64,000 nucleotides of DNA from Flavobacterium phragmitis (GTDB lineage Bacteria > Bacteroidota > Bacteroidia > Flavobacteriales > Flavobacteriaceae), in contig NZ_FOMH01000012.1 in NCBI RefSeq assembly GCF_900112575.1, forward strand, positions 62,001 through 126,000, given 5' to 3'. Each line of letters starts with the position of its first letter. The first letter of the stretch is position 1. Below the pieces are notes generated by a model. It had not been told where the DNA came from. It ran no database searches and saw only the letters and a program-made list of their open reading frames with translations. Below are positions 26,630 through 34,655 of the stretch, one piece after another. Both the position numbers and the translations under genes were made by a program.

Positions 26630-27277
26630 TTAAATTTTGAATAAAAAAATAAAGGACAATATTTTGTTTAAAAACAGAGCCTGTTTAATTTTTTTAAGTC
26701 TGCTTAAAACAGCCTCATTAAAAGGATGTCTCGGCGGTGTTTTTTGTTTTTCTTTAGGATCGTACAACATTCCAGTACAAAGGCACATTTTGTTTTGTTT
26801 ACTTTGTAGAATTTCAAAATTGGTACAGGTTTTACAGCCCGCCCAAAAACTTGGATCGGTTGTCAATTCTGAGAAAGGAACCGGTTTATAACCTAGTTCA
26901 GAGTTAATTTTCATAACCGCTAAACCAGTTGTAATTCCGAATATCTTAGCATCTGGATATCTTTTTAAAGAATAGTCAAAAACTTTCGATTTGATTTTTT
27001 TTGCCAAACCTAAACTTCTGTAATCAGGATGTACAATTAATCCTGAATGTGCCACGAATTTTCCGTGTTCCCAGCTTTCGATATAACAAAAACCAGCAAA
27101 TTTCCCGTCTGCCAGAGCAATCATTGCATCACCATTCGACATTTTTTTCTGAATATACTCAGGAGTTCTTTTAGCAATCCCTGTACCTCTCAACAAGGCA
27201 GATGATTCTATCGTATCGCAAATTTCTTGTGCGAATTTGAAGTGTTCTTCCTGGGTAACAACAATAGAGATCTTCAT
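26630..27277 (-). CDS. GNAT acyltransferase opening the arginine operon, likely N-acylglutamate synthase
   Basis: 215 residues. GNAT fold with HSGLIVHPDYRSLGLAKKIKSKVFDYS (strand 4, the acyl-CoA pyrophosphate loop variant and helix 3) and KIFGITTGLAVMKINSELGYKPV. A Cys cluster (WAGCKTCTNFEIL, KMCLCTGMLYDP) follows, unusual for GNAT enzymes and possibly metal-binding. As the first gene of an operon that contains every other arginine step but no argA or argJ, it very probably makes N-acetyl- or N-succinylglutamate. That role comes from context. The start ATG is 27277. Confidence 0.8.
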   Translation of the reverse strand: MKISIVVTQEEHFKFAQEICDTIESSALLRGTGIAKRTPEYIQKKMSNGDAMIALADGKFAGFCYIESWEHGKFVAHSGLIVHPDYRSLGLAKKIKSKVFDYSLKRYPDAKIFGITTGLAVMKINSELGYKPVPFSELTTDPSFWAGCKTCTNFEILQSKQNKMCLCTGMLYDPKEKQKTPPRHPFNEAVLSRLKKIKQALFLNKILSFIFLFKI

Positions 27278-27434
27278 TTCAATAATTGAAGTTTAGCGTT
27301 AAAAATTAAAGAATATTGTTTGGCTTGAAATCCAGAATTGAATCCAATAAAATTAAGCAAAATAGAAGTAACATTCTCAAAATCAAAAACTTGATCAAGA
27401 AAATTTACAAAATAATAAATACTTTTAGGATATG

Positions 27435-27572
27435 TTTGTCCAACGGACAAATTATGTGATTTCAAAATGAAAAATGGATATGAATAAATATACGGCTATA
27501 AAACTCAGTGAACACTATAGAGATAGCGTCCGTACTTCGGGAGAAGTAATCGGTGAGTTTGTCCGTGACAAA
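27435..27572 (-). ncRNA. Structured leader of the arginine/proline operon (candidate attenuator or riboswitch)
   Basis: In transcript order: a hairpin TTTGTC/GACAAA (27558-27572); a closing stem AAACTCA/TGAGTTT (27554-27560 with 27501-27507) enclosing two hairpins, ACTTC-TCCC-GAAGT (27534-27547) and ACGCTAT-CTCT-ATAGTGT (27512-27529, one wobble), that is a three-way junction; and a later hairpin TTTGTCC/GGACAAA (27435-27451). ACGGACAAA at the start can also pair over nine bases with TTTGTCCGT of the last hairpin, giving mutually exclusive folds. A 28-codon frame (ATG at 27601, TAG at 27515) crosses the region and has two CGG Arg codons. I do not recognise a known riboswitch class. Confidence 0.5.
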
Positions 27573-27606
27573 GAAGTTATATGTAAACTTATTTTATTCA
27601 TCGGTG

Positions 27607-27634
27607 CAAAAGTACATCTTTTTTTTATTTACAA
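27607..27634 (-). promoter_or_regulatory. Promoter of the arginine/proline operon
   Basis: On the minus strand TTG (27634-27632), 17 bases, then TACTTTTG (27614-27607): a full match to the Bacteroidota -33/-7 pattern. Transcription would start near 27601-27604, about 325 bases before the GNAT start. Confidence 0.72.
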
Positions 27635-27690
27635 AACAAAAAATTAAAATTCTAACATTTTTTTTTCGTTTTGTTAATACATTTGAAAAA

Positions 27691-27725
27691 CAAAACCCGA
27701 TAATCATTTCTAATTATCGGGTTTT
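27691..27725 (-). terminator. Terminator of the M1 peptidase gene
   Basis: AAAACCCGATAAT and ATTATCGGGTTTT form a 13-base-pair stem with a short loop, followed on the minus strand by a T-rich tract, 24 bases past the peptidase stop. Confidence 0.9.
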
Positions 27726-27748
27726 AAATACTTTATAGTTTAAGCTTT

Positions 27749-30019
27749 TTATTTCTTCGTAAAAGGAATTACCTGATTATTCCCTAAAATAATCATATCG
27801 AAACCTGTTTTAGCTTCGTTAAATTTGAATTTTAATCCGGCTCTTTGTGATTCAAATGTATCTTTTTCACCGGCAACAGGAGACAAAGAGAATTTAGGAT
27901 AGTTTGGAAGTTCTGCACTCAAAACACTATTTTTCTCTGTCATTTCAATGGTCAAAGGAGATTTTGAAGTCACATAATTACCTAAATATGCATCTAAAAT
28001 AATATCTTTTTCCAATTTGCTTTTCCCAGCTGTCCAAACATTATTAGACTCATTATGATCAGGAAAAGCATTATCTGGATCCAAAGTGATACTCGCAATT
28101 TCTTCTGTAGAATTATGTTTGAAAGACCAGCTGTTATTACGCTGCCAAATTTCTACTGGGAGATTAACTCTTGTTACTTTTCCGCTTTTTGTTTTAACAT
28201 CTAAGACAATCGGCATTGGCATTTTATCAAAATTCTCCACTGTAATAACAGCTCCTTTTGCAGGATCATTTTTTACATACATAACAGAATTGATTCCTTG
28301 ATCGAATCTCCAGTTGTTTACGTACCAGCTTCTCCAGAACCAGCTTAAATCTTCACCAGCCACATTCTCCATCGTTCTAAAGAAATCATCTGGTTGCGGA
28401 TGCTTGTAAGCCCAACGATTAATATAAGTTCTGAAAGCAGTATCAAAACGCTCTTTGCCTAAAATCTGTTCTCTTAAAATAATCAATCCAGCACTTGGCT
28501 TAAAGTAGCATAACATTCCAATATTAGCCTCTTTCATATTATCTGGTGAGCTCATAATCGTTTCTAGATCGGGACGAGTAAAAGACTCTGCTTCTTCATG
28601 TAAATTTGCTGCCGGCTCTTTATATTCTCCATTGTTGAAGGCAGCAGTACTTAATGAATTGATAAAAGTATTGAAACCTTCGTCCATCCACCCGAATAAC
28701 CTTTCGTTAGAACCAACAATCATTGGGAACCAAATGTGTCCAAATTCGTGATCTGTAACTCCCCATAAATCTGCCCCTTTAGATTTCCATCCGCAGAAAA
28801 CGATTCCTGGATACTCCATTCCTCCTTCATTTCCTGCAACGTTTGTCGCCGCTGGATAAGGATATTCGAACCATTGTTTAGAATAATGTTCGATTGAAGC
28901 TTTTACATATTCTGTAGAACGGCCATAACCATCTCTTCCTGCACTTTCTACAGGATAAGCAGATAATGCCAAAGATTTTTTACCGCTTGGAAGATTAATT
29001 TTAGCACCATCTAAAATAAAAGCAGGAGACGATGCCCAAGAGAAATCACGTGCATTTTTCATTTTATAATGCCAAGTTTTTTCAGTTCCTGCATTTGCAT
29101 TTGCCGTCGCAGCAACCTCTTCAGCAGAACGAATTGTTACTGTCTGATCACTGTTAGATGCGTCTTTGTATTTCTTTAATTGATCTGCAGAAAATACTTC
29201 CTGACCATTAATCAATTCTCCAGAAGCTACCACATAATGATTTCCAGGAACAGTCAATTTTACATCAAAATCTCCATATTCAAGGTAAAACTCAGAAGCA
29301 CCTAAATAAGGAGCTGTGTTCCATCCGCGCACATCATCATAGACGCACATACGTGGATACCATTGTGCAATGGTAAAGATTTTTCCATTTTTAGTTTCCA
29401 AAACTCCCATTCTGTCTGAACCTTCAAAAGGCGCTATAAATGAGAATTCTATTTTTACTTTTACAGTTCCTCCTTTTGCAGCTAATTCTTCTGGAAGAAA
29501 AATCTGCATTCTCGTATCTGTAACTACGTATTTAGCTTCAATTTCTGTTTTCTTTTTACCAACAGAAATCACTTTTACTGATTTAATTTTATTTCCGCCA
29601 TCAAAAACCTGACCTTGCGCTCCATTACGGCTTCCTGTTAAAGGCACAACGGCATTTCCTCTAGAATCTTCTTTAAATAAGTTTTGATCCAAATTCAACC
29701 ATAAAAACCCTAATTTATCTGGACTATTATTAGTGTACGTAATTTCGTCCGTACCTACAATCTCATTTGTAGTTCCGTTTAACTTCGCTGTGATTTGGTA
29801 ATCAGCTCTGTTCTGCCAATACTCTACTCCAGGCTGACCGCTCGCTGCACGAGTTGAAGTTCCGTTTTTTGTATAAAAATGCGGACCAAAGGCATCATGA
29901 TAATTGTAATTGTTTACCGGATTTGCTGCTGTCGCTGACGGAGTTTGCTGCGCCCAGACCGATGAAATCCCAAAAAATAAAGCCGCGGTTAAAATGGCTT
30001 TTGCACATTGCTTTTTCAT
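27749..30019 (-). CDS. M1 family metallopeptidase
   Basis: Exported zinc aminopeptidase. The start at the ATG of [10 protein letters not shown] (30019, 756 residues) puts a clear signal peptide (ends SSVWAQ) at the N-terminus; the open frame upstream adds 28 implausible residues. The N-terminal beta domain (to about 350) is followed by [10 protein letters not shown] (the substrate-binding GxMEN equivalent) and HEFGHIWFP...WMDEGFNTF, the HExxH-(18)-E zinc site. The C-terminal part is beta-rich. It likely degrades peptides in the periplasm. Monocistronic. Confidence 0.9.
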   Translation of the reverse strand: MKKQCAKAILTAALFFGISSVWAQQTPSATAANPVNNYNYHDAFGPHFYTKNGTSTRAASGQPGVEYWQNRADYQITAKLNGTTNEIVGTDEITYTNNSPDKLGFLWLNLDQNLFKEDSRGNAVVPLTGSRNGAQGQVFDGGNKIKSVKVISVGKKKTEIEAKYVVTDTRMQIFLPEELAAKGGTVKVKIEFSFIAPFEGSDRMGVLETKNGKIFTIAQWYPRMCVYDDVRGWNTAPYLGASEFYLEYGDFDVKLTVPGNHYVVASGELINGQEVFSADQLKKYKDASNSDQTVTIRSAEEVAATANANAGTEKTWHYKMKNARDFSWASSPAFILDGAKINLPSGKKSLALSAYPVESAGRDGYGRSTEYVKASIEHYSKQWFEYPYPAATNVAGNEGGMEYPGIVFCGWKSKGADLWGVTDHEFGHIWFPMIVGSNERLFGWMDEGFNTFINSLSTAAFNNGEYKEPAANLHEEAESFTRPDLETIMSSPDNMKEANIGMLCYFKPSAGLIILREQILGKERFDTAFRTYINRWAYKHPQPDDFFRTMENVAGEDLSWFWRSWYVNNWRFDQGINSVMYVKNDPAKGAVITVENFDKMPMPIVLDVKTKSGKVTRVNLPVEIWQRNNSWSFKHNSTEEIASITLDPDNAFPDHNESNNVWTAGKSKLEKDIILDAYLGNYVTSKSPLTIEMTEKNSVLSAELPNYPKFSLSPVAGEKDTFESQRAGLKFKFNEAKTGFDMIILGNNQVIPFTKK

Positions 30020-30204
30020 ATTTTTTAGCTGTTTATGTAGCAAATTAATGAAAAAAAAAGCTATTGACAGAGAAATTTCCAAACATAAATTCAATTTTAG
30101 CAAAATTTTATCAATAAAATAATTTAGCTCATTTTACAAGAAAACTGAATTTTATAAAATATATTTACATCACTTTAAAAAACAATCATTTTATACTTGA
30201 TATT

Positions 30205-31056
30205 TTGACTACAACTATTTCAAATTCAAAACTAAAAGCTTCCATAAAACATGCTGGAGCTGAGTTATTTTCTATAAAAGACAATTTAAACAATGAATAT
30301 ATTTGGGAAGGAAATCCAGATTTTTGGGGCAAACACTCTCCTGTTCTTTTCCCTATTGTAGGAACATTAAAAAACAATACCTACACTATTAATGGCATAG
30401 AATATCAATTGCCAAGACACGGTTTTGCTCGTGATATGGAATTTGAATTAATTGATAAAACGGAAAGCAAAGCGGTTTTCTCCCTAAAATCTTCTGACGA
30501 AACACTCAAAAAATACCCTTTTGATTTTGAATTACAGCTTATTTATACACTTACTGAAAATTCTTTGGATTTAGAATACAAAATCATCAATAACAGTAAA
30601 GAAAAAATGCCTTTTTCAATTGGAGCACATCCTGCAATTGCATTACCAGATAATTTTGAAGATTATGCTCTTCAATTTGAAAAAGAAGAAGAACTTAAAT
30701 ATTACTTGCTTGAAAATGATTTAATTTCATCTAAGACTAAAATCTTAGAAACAACAAACAATAAAGTTTCTTTAAATTATGAGCTTTTTAAAAATGATGC
30801 TTTGATTTTTAAAAAATTAAACTCAAAGTCATTGACGATTCTAAAAAGCGCAAAACCATATATAAAAGTTGATTATCAAGATTTTCCAAGTTTAGGTATT
30901 TGGACAAAAGAAAATGCTCCATTTATTTGTATAGAACCTTGGTTAGGTTATTCTGATACGGATCAAAATACAGGAAATCTATACGAAAAAGAAGGAATTT
31001 TGATTTTGGATGAAAACAAAAATTTCTCTGCAAAATTTAGTATAACAATATTATAA
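30205..31056 (+). CDS. Aldose 1-epimerase family protein
   Basis: 283 residues of the galactose mutarotase-like beta-sandwich, LacX-type: YIWEGNPDFWGKHSPVLFPIVG, LPRHGFARDMEFEL (conserved His/Arg), SIGAHPAIALP (catalytic His) and CIEPWLGYSD (Glu base). It interconverts sugar anomers or acts on phosphosugars. The only plausible start is TTG at 30205 (MTTTISNSKLKA); no in-frame ATG lies near, and the conserved fold begins immediately. Twelve bases separate it from the next gene, so the two may be cotranscribed. Confidence 0.88.
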   Translation: MTTTISNSKLKASIKHAGAELFSIKDNLNNEYIWEGNPDFWGKHSPVLFPIVGTLKNNTYTINGIEYQLPRHGFARDMEFELIDKTESKAVFSLKSSDETLKKYPFDFELQLIYTLTENSLDLEYKIINNSKEKMPFSIGAHPAIALPDNFEDYALQFEKEEELKYYLLENDLISSKTKILETTNNKVSLNYELFKNDALIFKKLNSKSLTILKSAKPYIKVDYQDFPSLGIWTKENAPFICIEPWLGYSDTDQNTGNLYEKEGILILDENKNFSAKFSITIL

Positions 31057-31067
31057 TACAGTTTAAT

Positions 31068-31616
31068 ATGTTAGAGTTTGATTTTTCATCTTTTCCAATT
31101 ATCGAAACGGAACGGCTACTATTAAATAGAATTACAGAAGAAGATGTAAACGAAATTTTCGCCTTACGTTCTAATCCTGAGATAATGAAATATATTCCGA
31201 GACCATTAGCAAAAAACACTGATGATGCATTGGAACATATTAAAATAATAAAAGAGACAATTGATACCAACAAAGGGATTAATTGGGCAATAAGACTTAA
31301 AGATGATTCAAAATTATTTGGTTTCATAGGATTTTATAGATTACAACCAGAAAACTACAGAGCTGAAATTGGCTATATGATTTTACCTGAATTTCATGGA
31401 AAAGGATTTGTTCCTGAAGCAGTAAAAAGGCTTGTTAAATATGGCTTCGAAGAGCTAAAACTTCACTCTATTGAAGCCGTAATTGACCCTGACAATTATG
31501 CTTCTGAAAAAGTTTTACAAAAATGTGGCTTTGTTAAAGAAGCCCATTTCAAAGAATCTGATTTCTATAATGGTAAATTTCTAGACAAAGTAATCTACTC
31601 ATTGTTAGAGAACTAA
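31068..31616 (+). CDS. GNAT family N-acetyltransferase (RimJ/RimL-like)
   Basis: 182 residues: FPIIETERLLLNRITEEDVNEIFALRSNPEIMKYI is the standard RimJ/RimL opening; AEIGYMILPEFHGKGFVPEAVKRLVKYGFEEL is the acetyl-CoA loop (variant Q/HGKG) and helix; AVIDPDNYASEKVLQKCGF ends the fold. Such enzymes acetylate ribosomal-protein N-termini or small molecules such as antibiotics; the substrate is unknown. Confidence 0.9.
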   Translation: MLEFDFSSFPIIETERLLLNRITEEDVNEIFALRSNPEIMKYIPRPLAKNTDDALEHIKIIKETIDTNKGINWAIRLKDDSKLFGFIGFYRLQPENYRAEIGYMILPEFHGKGFVPEAVKRLVKYGFEELKLHSIEAVIDPDNYASEKVLQKCGFVKEAHFKESDFYNGKFLDKVIYSLLEN

Positions 31617-31692
31617 ATACAATATTCAATTCTGACAAAAAATAATCTTGTTAAAACTAGGTTAATCGGCAATAGTAACGATTTACTTACGT

Positions 31693-31700
31693 TATATTTG
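31693..31700 (+). promoter_or_regulatory. Promoter -7 element of the DUF3575 gene
   Basis: TATATTTG matches TAnnTTTG, 38 bases before the start. No matching -33 TTG at the expected spacing. Confidence 0.45.
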
Positions 31701-31737
31701 TGCCGAAAAAAATATTCCCTTCGATTAAAAGATACCA

Positions 31738-32292
31738 ATGAAAAAATTATTTGCCCTTACCGTTCTTCTTCTATCAATTCAATTACAAAGCCAGACTTTT
31801 ATCAAATTCAACGGAGCTACCGCTTTACTTGCGGTACCAAATATTGGAATTGAAACCAGCATTGGAGAAAAAACAACTTTTAGTGCAGATATAATGGCTT
31901 CTTTTTGGGAATCATTTAACGGACATCATCCAATGAAATTCATCACTTTAACTCCAGAAGTTCGTTACCACTTTAAAGAAAAATATAACGGATTCTATGT
32001 TGGAGCACATATAGGTGCTGACAAATATGAATTACAAAAATGGAATTACTGGAATAGTAATGAATATGAAGATGGTTTTGGTTACAGAATTGGAGCAACT
32101 GTAGGTTACAACTTAAAACTAAATGACAAATTCGTACTTGACTTTTTTGTTGGAGGTGGTTGGCACCAAGGATTCTACCACGGTTACTACAACGACGGAA
32201 CTCCAGGCAGATATGAAAAAGCGCCTAATTACAATAAAAGCGGTGAATGGCTTCCGTATCGTGGAGGCGTTATGATTTCTTATAAATTATAA
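31738..32292 (+). CDS. DUF3575 family outer-membrane protein
   Basis: 184 residues with a signal peptide (1-19, ends LQSQ) and a small beta-barrel pattern: [80 protein letters not shown], ending GGVMISYKL with the C-terminal aromatic/hydrophobic strand typical of outer-membrane barrels. Family members occur beside fimbrial genes in Bacteroidota, but no such genes are here. Function unknown. Its stop overlaps the convergent VF530 gene by six bases. Confidence 0.82.
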   Translation: MKKLFALTVLLLSIQLQSQTFIKFNGATALLAVPNIGIETSIGEKTTFSADIMASFWESFNGHHPMKFITLTPEVRYHFKEKYNGFYVGAHIGADKYELQKWNYWNSNEYEDGFGYRIGATVGYNLKLNDKFVLDFFVGGGWHQGFYHGYYNDGTPGRYEKAPNYNKSGEWLPYRGGVMISYKL

Positions 32293-32508
32293 CTTAGGAA
32301 GTGTCTTAATATAAAGCTCTTCCAATTTTTTTCTCGCCCAATCTGTTTTTCTTAAAAAAGTAAGACTTGATTTTACACTTGGATTGGAATTAAAACATTT
32401 AATCGGAATTAATTCGCCTAAAGTATCAAAACCATAATAATCTACTAAGGTTTCTACAATTTTTTGAAGCGTGATTCCATGTAACGGATCTTTAGATTGA
32501 TTTTGCAT
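32287..32508 (-). CDS. VF530 family small DNA-binding-like protein (DUF2132)
   Basis: 73 residues: [34 protein letters not shown], then [25 protein letters not shown]. This is the complete VF530 family, a small helical fold related to DNA-binding domains. The role is unknown. It converges on the DUF3575 gene with a six-base overlap of the coding ends. Confidence 0.9.
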   Translation of the reverse strand: MQNQSKDPLHGITLQKIVETLVDYYGFDTLGELIPIKCFNSNPSVKSSLTFLRKTDWARKKLEELYIKTLPKL

Positions 32509-32532
32509 TTTATTTTTTTTTAAATTATATCA

Positions 32533-32563
32533 AAAAGGCCGTACTTAAAAAGTACGGCCTTTT
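32533..32563 (-). terminator. Terminator of the outer-membrane barrel gene
   Basis: AAAAGGCCGTACTT and AAGTACGGCCTTTT form a 14-base-pair perfect stem with a three-base loop, followed by T residues on the minus strand. Confidence 0.9.
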
Positions 32564-32614
32564 CTTTTGCAAAATTACTAAATTGAATTTTACAGTAATC
32601 AAATAAAGAATAAA

Positions 32615-33253
32615 TTAGAATACGAATTTAAATCCAACCGAAACCGGTGAAGTTAGATTAGGATTACTACCTGCTAAAGCAGTATTGTAAAACGGATCTA
32701 CATTGGCTACGTGCGCCAAACCAAAATTAGTAACTGTTGTTTTATCTCCAGTTTTTGGATCAACAGTAGTTGATGTGAAGTTCGCTAAGTCATAAGAAAA
32801 CTCAACTGAGAAATTTTTAGTTACAAAATAATCAAACCCTCCTGACATCGATACACCAACTTGAGTTACTTTTAATTCACTTTCTTTCTCTTTACCAGTA
32901 ATAACTGGCACTGCTAATTGTCCGAAGAAATAAAGTGAACCAGCAATATTCCAATACTTTCTAACTAAAGGCTGCGCAACAAATAAATCTGTTTTAGCAG
33001 CAGTGCCCGCATCAGAATCTGCTTTAATATTAATGTACCCAACTCCTGCTCCAACAGCTACAGATGGTGTTACAAATGTTCCAACAATTGGCAAAACAGA
33101 TAAAGTGGTATTTTTAGCATCTGCCGTTTTTGTCTGTTGAAAACCAAATTGAGAGGTTGCAAACCAAGCCCCTTTTAACCCTTGACTTGCTTCTTGCGCT
33201 TTAGCAGACAAACTAATTAGTACAATACTAACTAGCGTTACAATTTTTTTCAT
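32615..33253 (-). CDS. Outer-membrane beta-barrel protein
   Basis: The ATG at 33253 (MKKIVTLV, 212 residues) gives a clear signal peptide ending SAKAQ; the frame upstream is not needed. The mature part alternates hydrophobic strands (GAWFATSQFGFQQT, SVAVGAGVGYINIKAD, YFVTKNFSVEFSYDLANFTST) and ends SVGFKFVF, a C-terminal Phe typical of barrel insertion. It resembles the generic OmpW/porin-like barrel proteins of flavobacteria. Function unknown. Confidence 0.82.
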   Translation of the reverse strand: MKKIVTLVSIVLISLSAKAQEASQGLKGAWFATSQFGFQQTKTADAKNTTLSVLPIVGTFVTPSVAVGAGVGYINIKADSDAGTAAKTDLFVAQPLVRKYWNIAGSLYFFGQLAVPVITGKEKESELKVTQVGVSMSGGFDYFVTKNFSVEFSYDLANFTSTTVDPKTGDKTTVTNFGLAHVANVDPFYNTALAGSNPNLTSPVSVGFKFVF

Positions 33254-33379
33254 TTTAAATTTGTTTTTGAAATTATAAAGCAAACTTAAAAGGAAGCATT
33301 TTTGTCGTGGATGATTAAAATCATAGATTAGAATAAAACTTTAATTATCTTAGCCGGCGTAAGTTTTTCAATTTTGTCT

Positions 33380-33387
33380 TACATTTG
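33380..33387 (+). promoter_or_regulatory. Promoter -7 element immediately before smpB
   Basis: TACATTTG ends five bases before the smpB ATG. If used, the transcript would be leaderless or nearly so. No TTG at the -33 distance is evident. Confidence 0.4.
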
Positions 33388-33392
33388 CACTC

Positions 33393-33848
33393 ATGTTAAA
33401 ATCAGTCAATATATTAAATAAAAGAGCCCGATTTGATTATGAAATAATCGATACCTATACTGCTGGAATTGTTTTAGCAGGTACCGAAATCAAATCGATA
33501 CGTTTAGGGAAAGCCAATATTACAGAAAGCTTTTGCGAATTCAGTGGCATGGAGCTTTTTGCTATTAATACTTATATCGAAGAGTATTCTTTTGGAAATC
33601 AATTCAATCATAAATCAAGAAGTGAACGAAAACTTCTTTTGAATAAGAAAGAATTAAAAACGCTTCATAAAAATGTACAAGCAAAAGGACTTACTATTGT
33701 TCCGCTGAAATTATTTACCAATGAAAAAGGATTGGCAAAATTGCAGATTGGCCTTTGCAGAGGAAAGAAAAACTATGACAAACGAGAATCTTTAAAAGAA
33801 CAAGATACCAAACGAGATTTAGACCGTATTAAAAAAGCCTTTAATTAA
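33393..33848 (+). CDS. smpB: SsrA-binding protein SmpB
   Basis: Binds tmRNA and brings it to stalled ribosomes. 151 residues: [35 protein letters not shown] is the SmpB opening, KRSRSE-like basic region ([17 protein letters not shown]) and the C-terminal basic tail ([24 protein letters not shown]) that sits in the decoding centre. The gene for tmRNA (ssrA) is not visible in the window. Confidence 0.96.
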   Translation: MLKSVNILNKRARFDYEIIDTYTAGIVLAGTEIKSIRLGKANITESFCEFSGMELFAINTYIEEYSFGNQFNHKSRSERKLLLNKKELKTLHKNVQAKGLTIVPLKLFTNEKGLAKLQIGLCRGKKNYDKRESLKEQDTKRDLDRIKKAFN

Positions 33849-33928
33849 AGACTTTTTATTTTAACATAAAACTCTGTTTATTAATATTTTATCGTTATTT
33901 TTACTTATAACCAATTTAACTGTAAAAT

Positions 33929-34570
33929 ATGAAAAAGTACTTAGTTTTGTTTTTCGCAATAATGATACTTTCAAGTTGCGGCAGTAATACAGCAATTGTT
34001 AATAGCTGGAGAGATCCAAATATTACCGTTGCTCAAGAAAATTTCAAAAAAGTTCTTGTTATGGCTTTAGTAAAAGACGAAGCTGCCAGAAGAACAACCG
34101 AAAATAGAATTGCTTCAAGCAATCCAATTTTTAAAACTTCTTATCAATATTTAAACGGAACTAATTTAAAACTTACTAAAGAACAGCAACTGAAAATTTT
34201 ACAAGATGAAAATTTTGATGGCGTTGTTACCATGCGTCTAGTCAGCAAAGAAAAAGAAACTTCTTACGTACCTGGAACTTACACTGGAATGTATTACGGA
34301 GGTTTTGACGGAATGTATACCGGAATGTATGGCTATGGTTTTGGAAATTGGTACGGAATGTATTCTCCCGCATTTTATGATCCGGGCTATTATCAGGAAA
34401 CTACATCTTACATGGTTGAAACCAATATTTTTTCCTTAAAAGAAAACAAACTCATCTGGACAGGAACTACAAAATCTCAAAATGTCACAGATTTAGGTCA
34501 AACTGTCGATGCCATTATGCAGGCTGTAGTGAAAGAAATGAGAAAAGACGGTTCTTTACCTCCAAAATAA
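33929..34570 (+). CDS. Putative lipoprotein with Gly/Tyr/Met-rich segment
   Basis: 213 residues. Lipoprotein signal with lipobox LSSCGS (Cys near 17). SWRDPNITVAQENFKKVLVMALVKDEAARRTTENRI then NFDGVVTMRLVSKEKE resemble the DUF4136-like envelope lipoproteins. An unusual low-complexity stretch around 115-150 repeats Gly-Met-Tyr units (GMYYGGFDGMYTGMYGYGF). The C-terminal part (NIFSLKENKLIWTGTTKSQ) fits the same fold. Function unknown. Confidence 0.72.
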   Translation: MKKYLVLFFAIMILSSCGSNTAIVNSWRDPNITVAQENFKKVLVMALVKDEAARRTTENRIASSNPIFKTSYQYLNGTNLKLTKEQQLKILQDENFDGVVTMRLVSKEKETSYVPGTYTGMYYGGFDGMYTGMYGYGFGNWYGMYSPAFYDPGYYQETTSYMVETNIFSLKENKLIWTGTTKSQNVTDLGQTVDAIMQAVVKEMRKDGSLPPK

Positions 34571-34577
34571 AATCGAT

Positions 34578-34610
34578 AAAGCAACATTTAATCTGTTGCT
34601 TTTTTTTTAC
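34578..34610 (+). terminator. Rho-independent terminator
   Basis: AAAGCAAC and GTTGCTTT pair around a nine-base loop, followed by nine T residues, right after the lipoprotein gene. Confidence 0.8.
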
Positions 34611-34625
34611 ATCATAAAAATTGAC

Positions 34626-34633
34626 TAAATTTG
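34626..34633 (+). promoter_or_regulatory. Promoter -7 element of the Fic gene
   Basis: TAAATTTG fits TAnnTTTG, 22 bases before the start codon; the upstream TTG is too far for a standard -33. Confidence 0.4.
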
Positions 34634-34655
34634 TCAAGACAAAATTTTTCATTAA

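Larger units (their letters stand above)
27278..27748. other. Gene-free stretch: arginine-operon promoter and leader
   Basis: It holds the operon promoter (27607-27634), a transcribed leader of about 320 bases with several hairpins (27435-27572), and the terminator of the upstream M1 peptidase gene (27691-27725). A 63-codon TTG-started frame ends in an ATGA overlap with the GNAT gene, but its composition does not look coding and I leave it out. Confidence 0.7.

Noticed and set aside
27274-27465. 63-codon frame just upstream of the GNAT gene, with an ATGA overlap
   Set aside because: Starts with TTG, has no recognisable domain and lies across the structured leader; better explained as non-coding.
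27501-27560. Arginine leader considered as a known three-way-junction riboswitch (purine or TPP) or hammerhead ribozyme
   Set aside because: The conserved core sequences of these classes (for example CUGAUGA for hammerhead) are not present.
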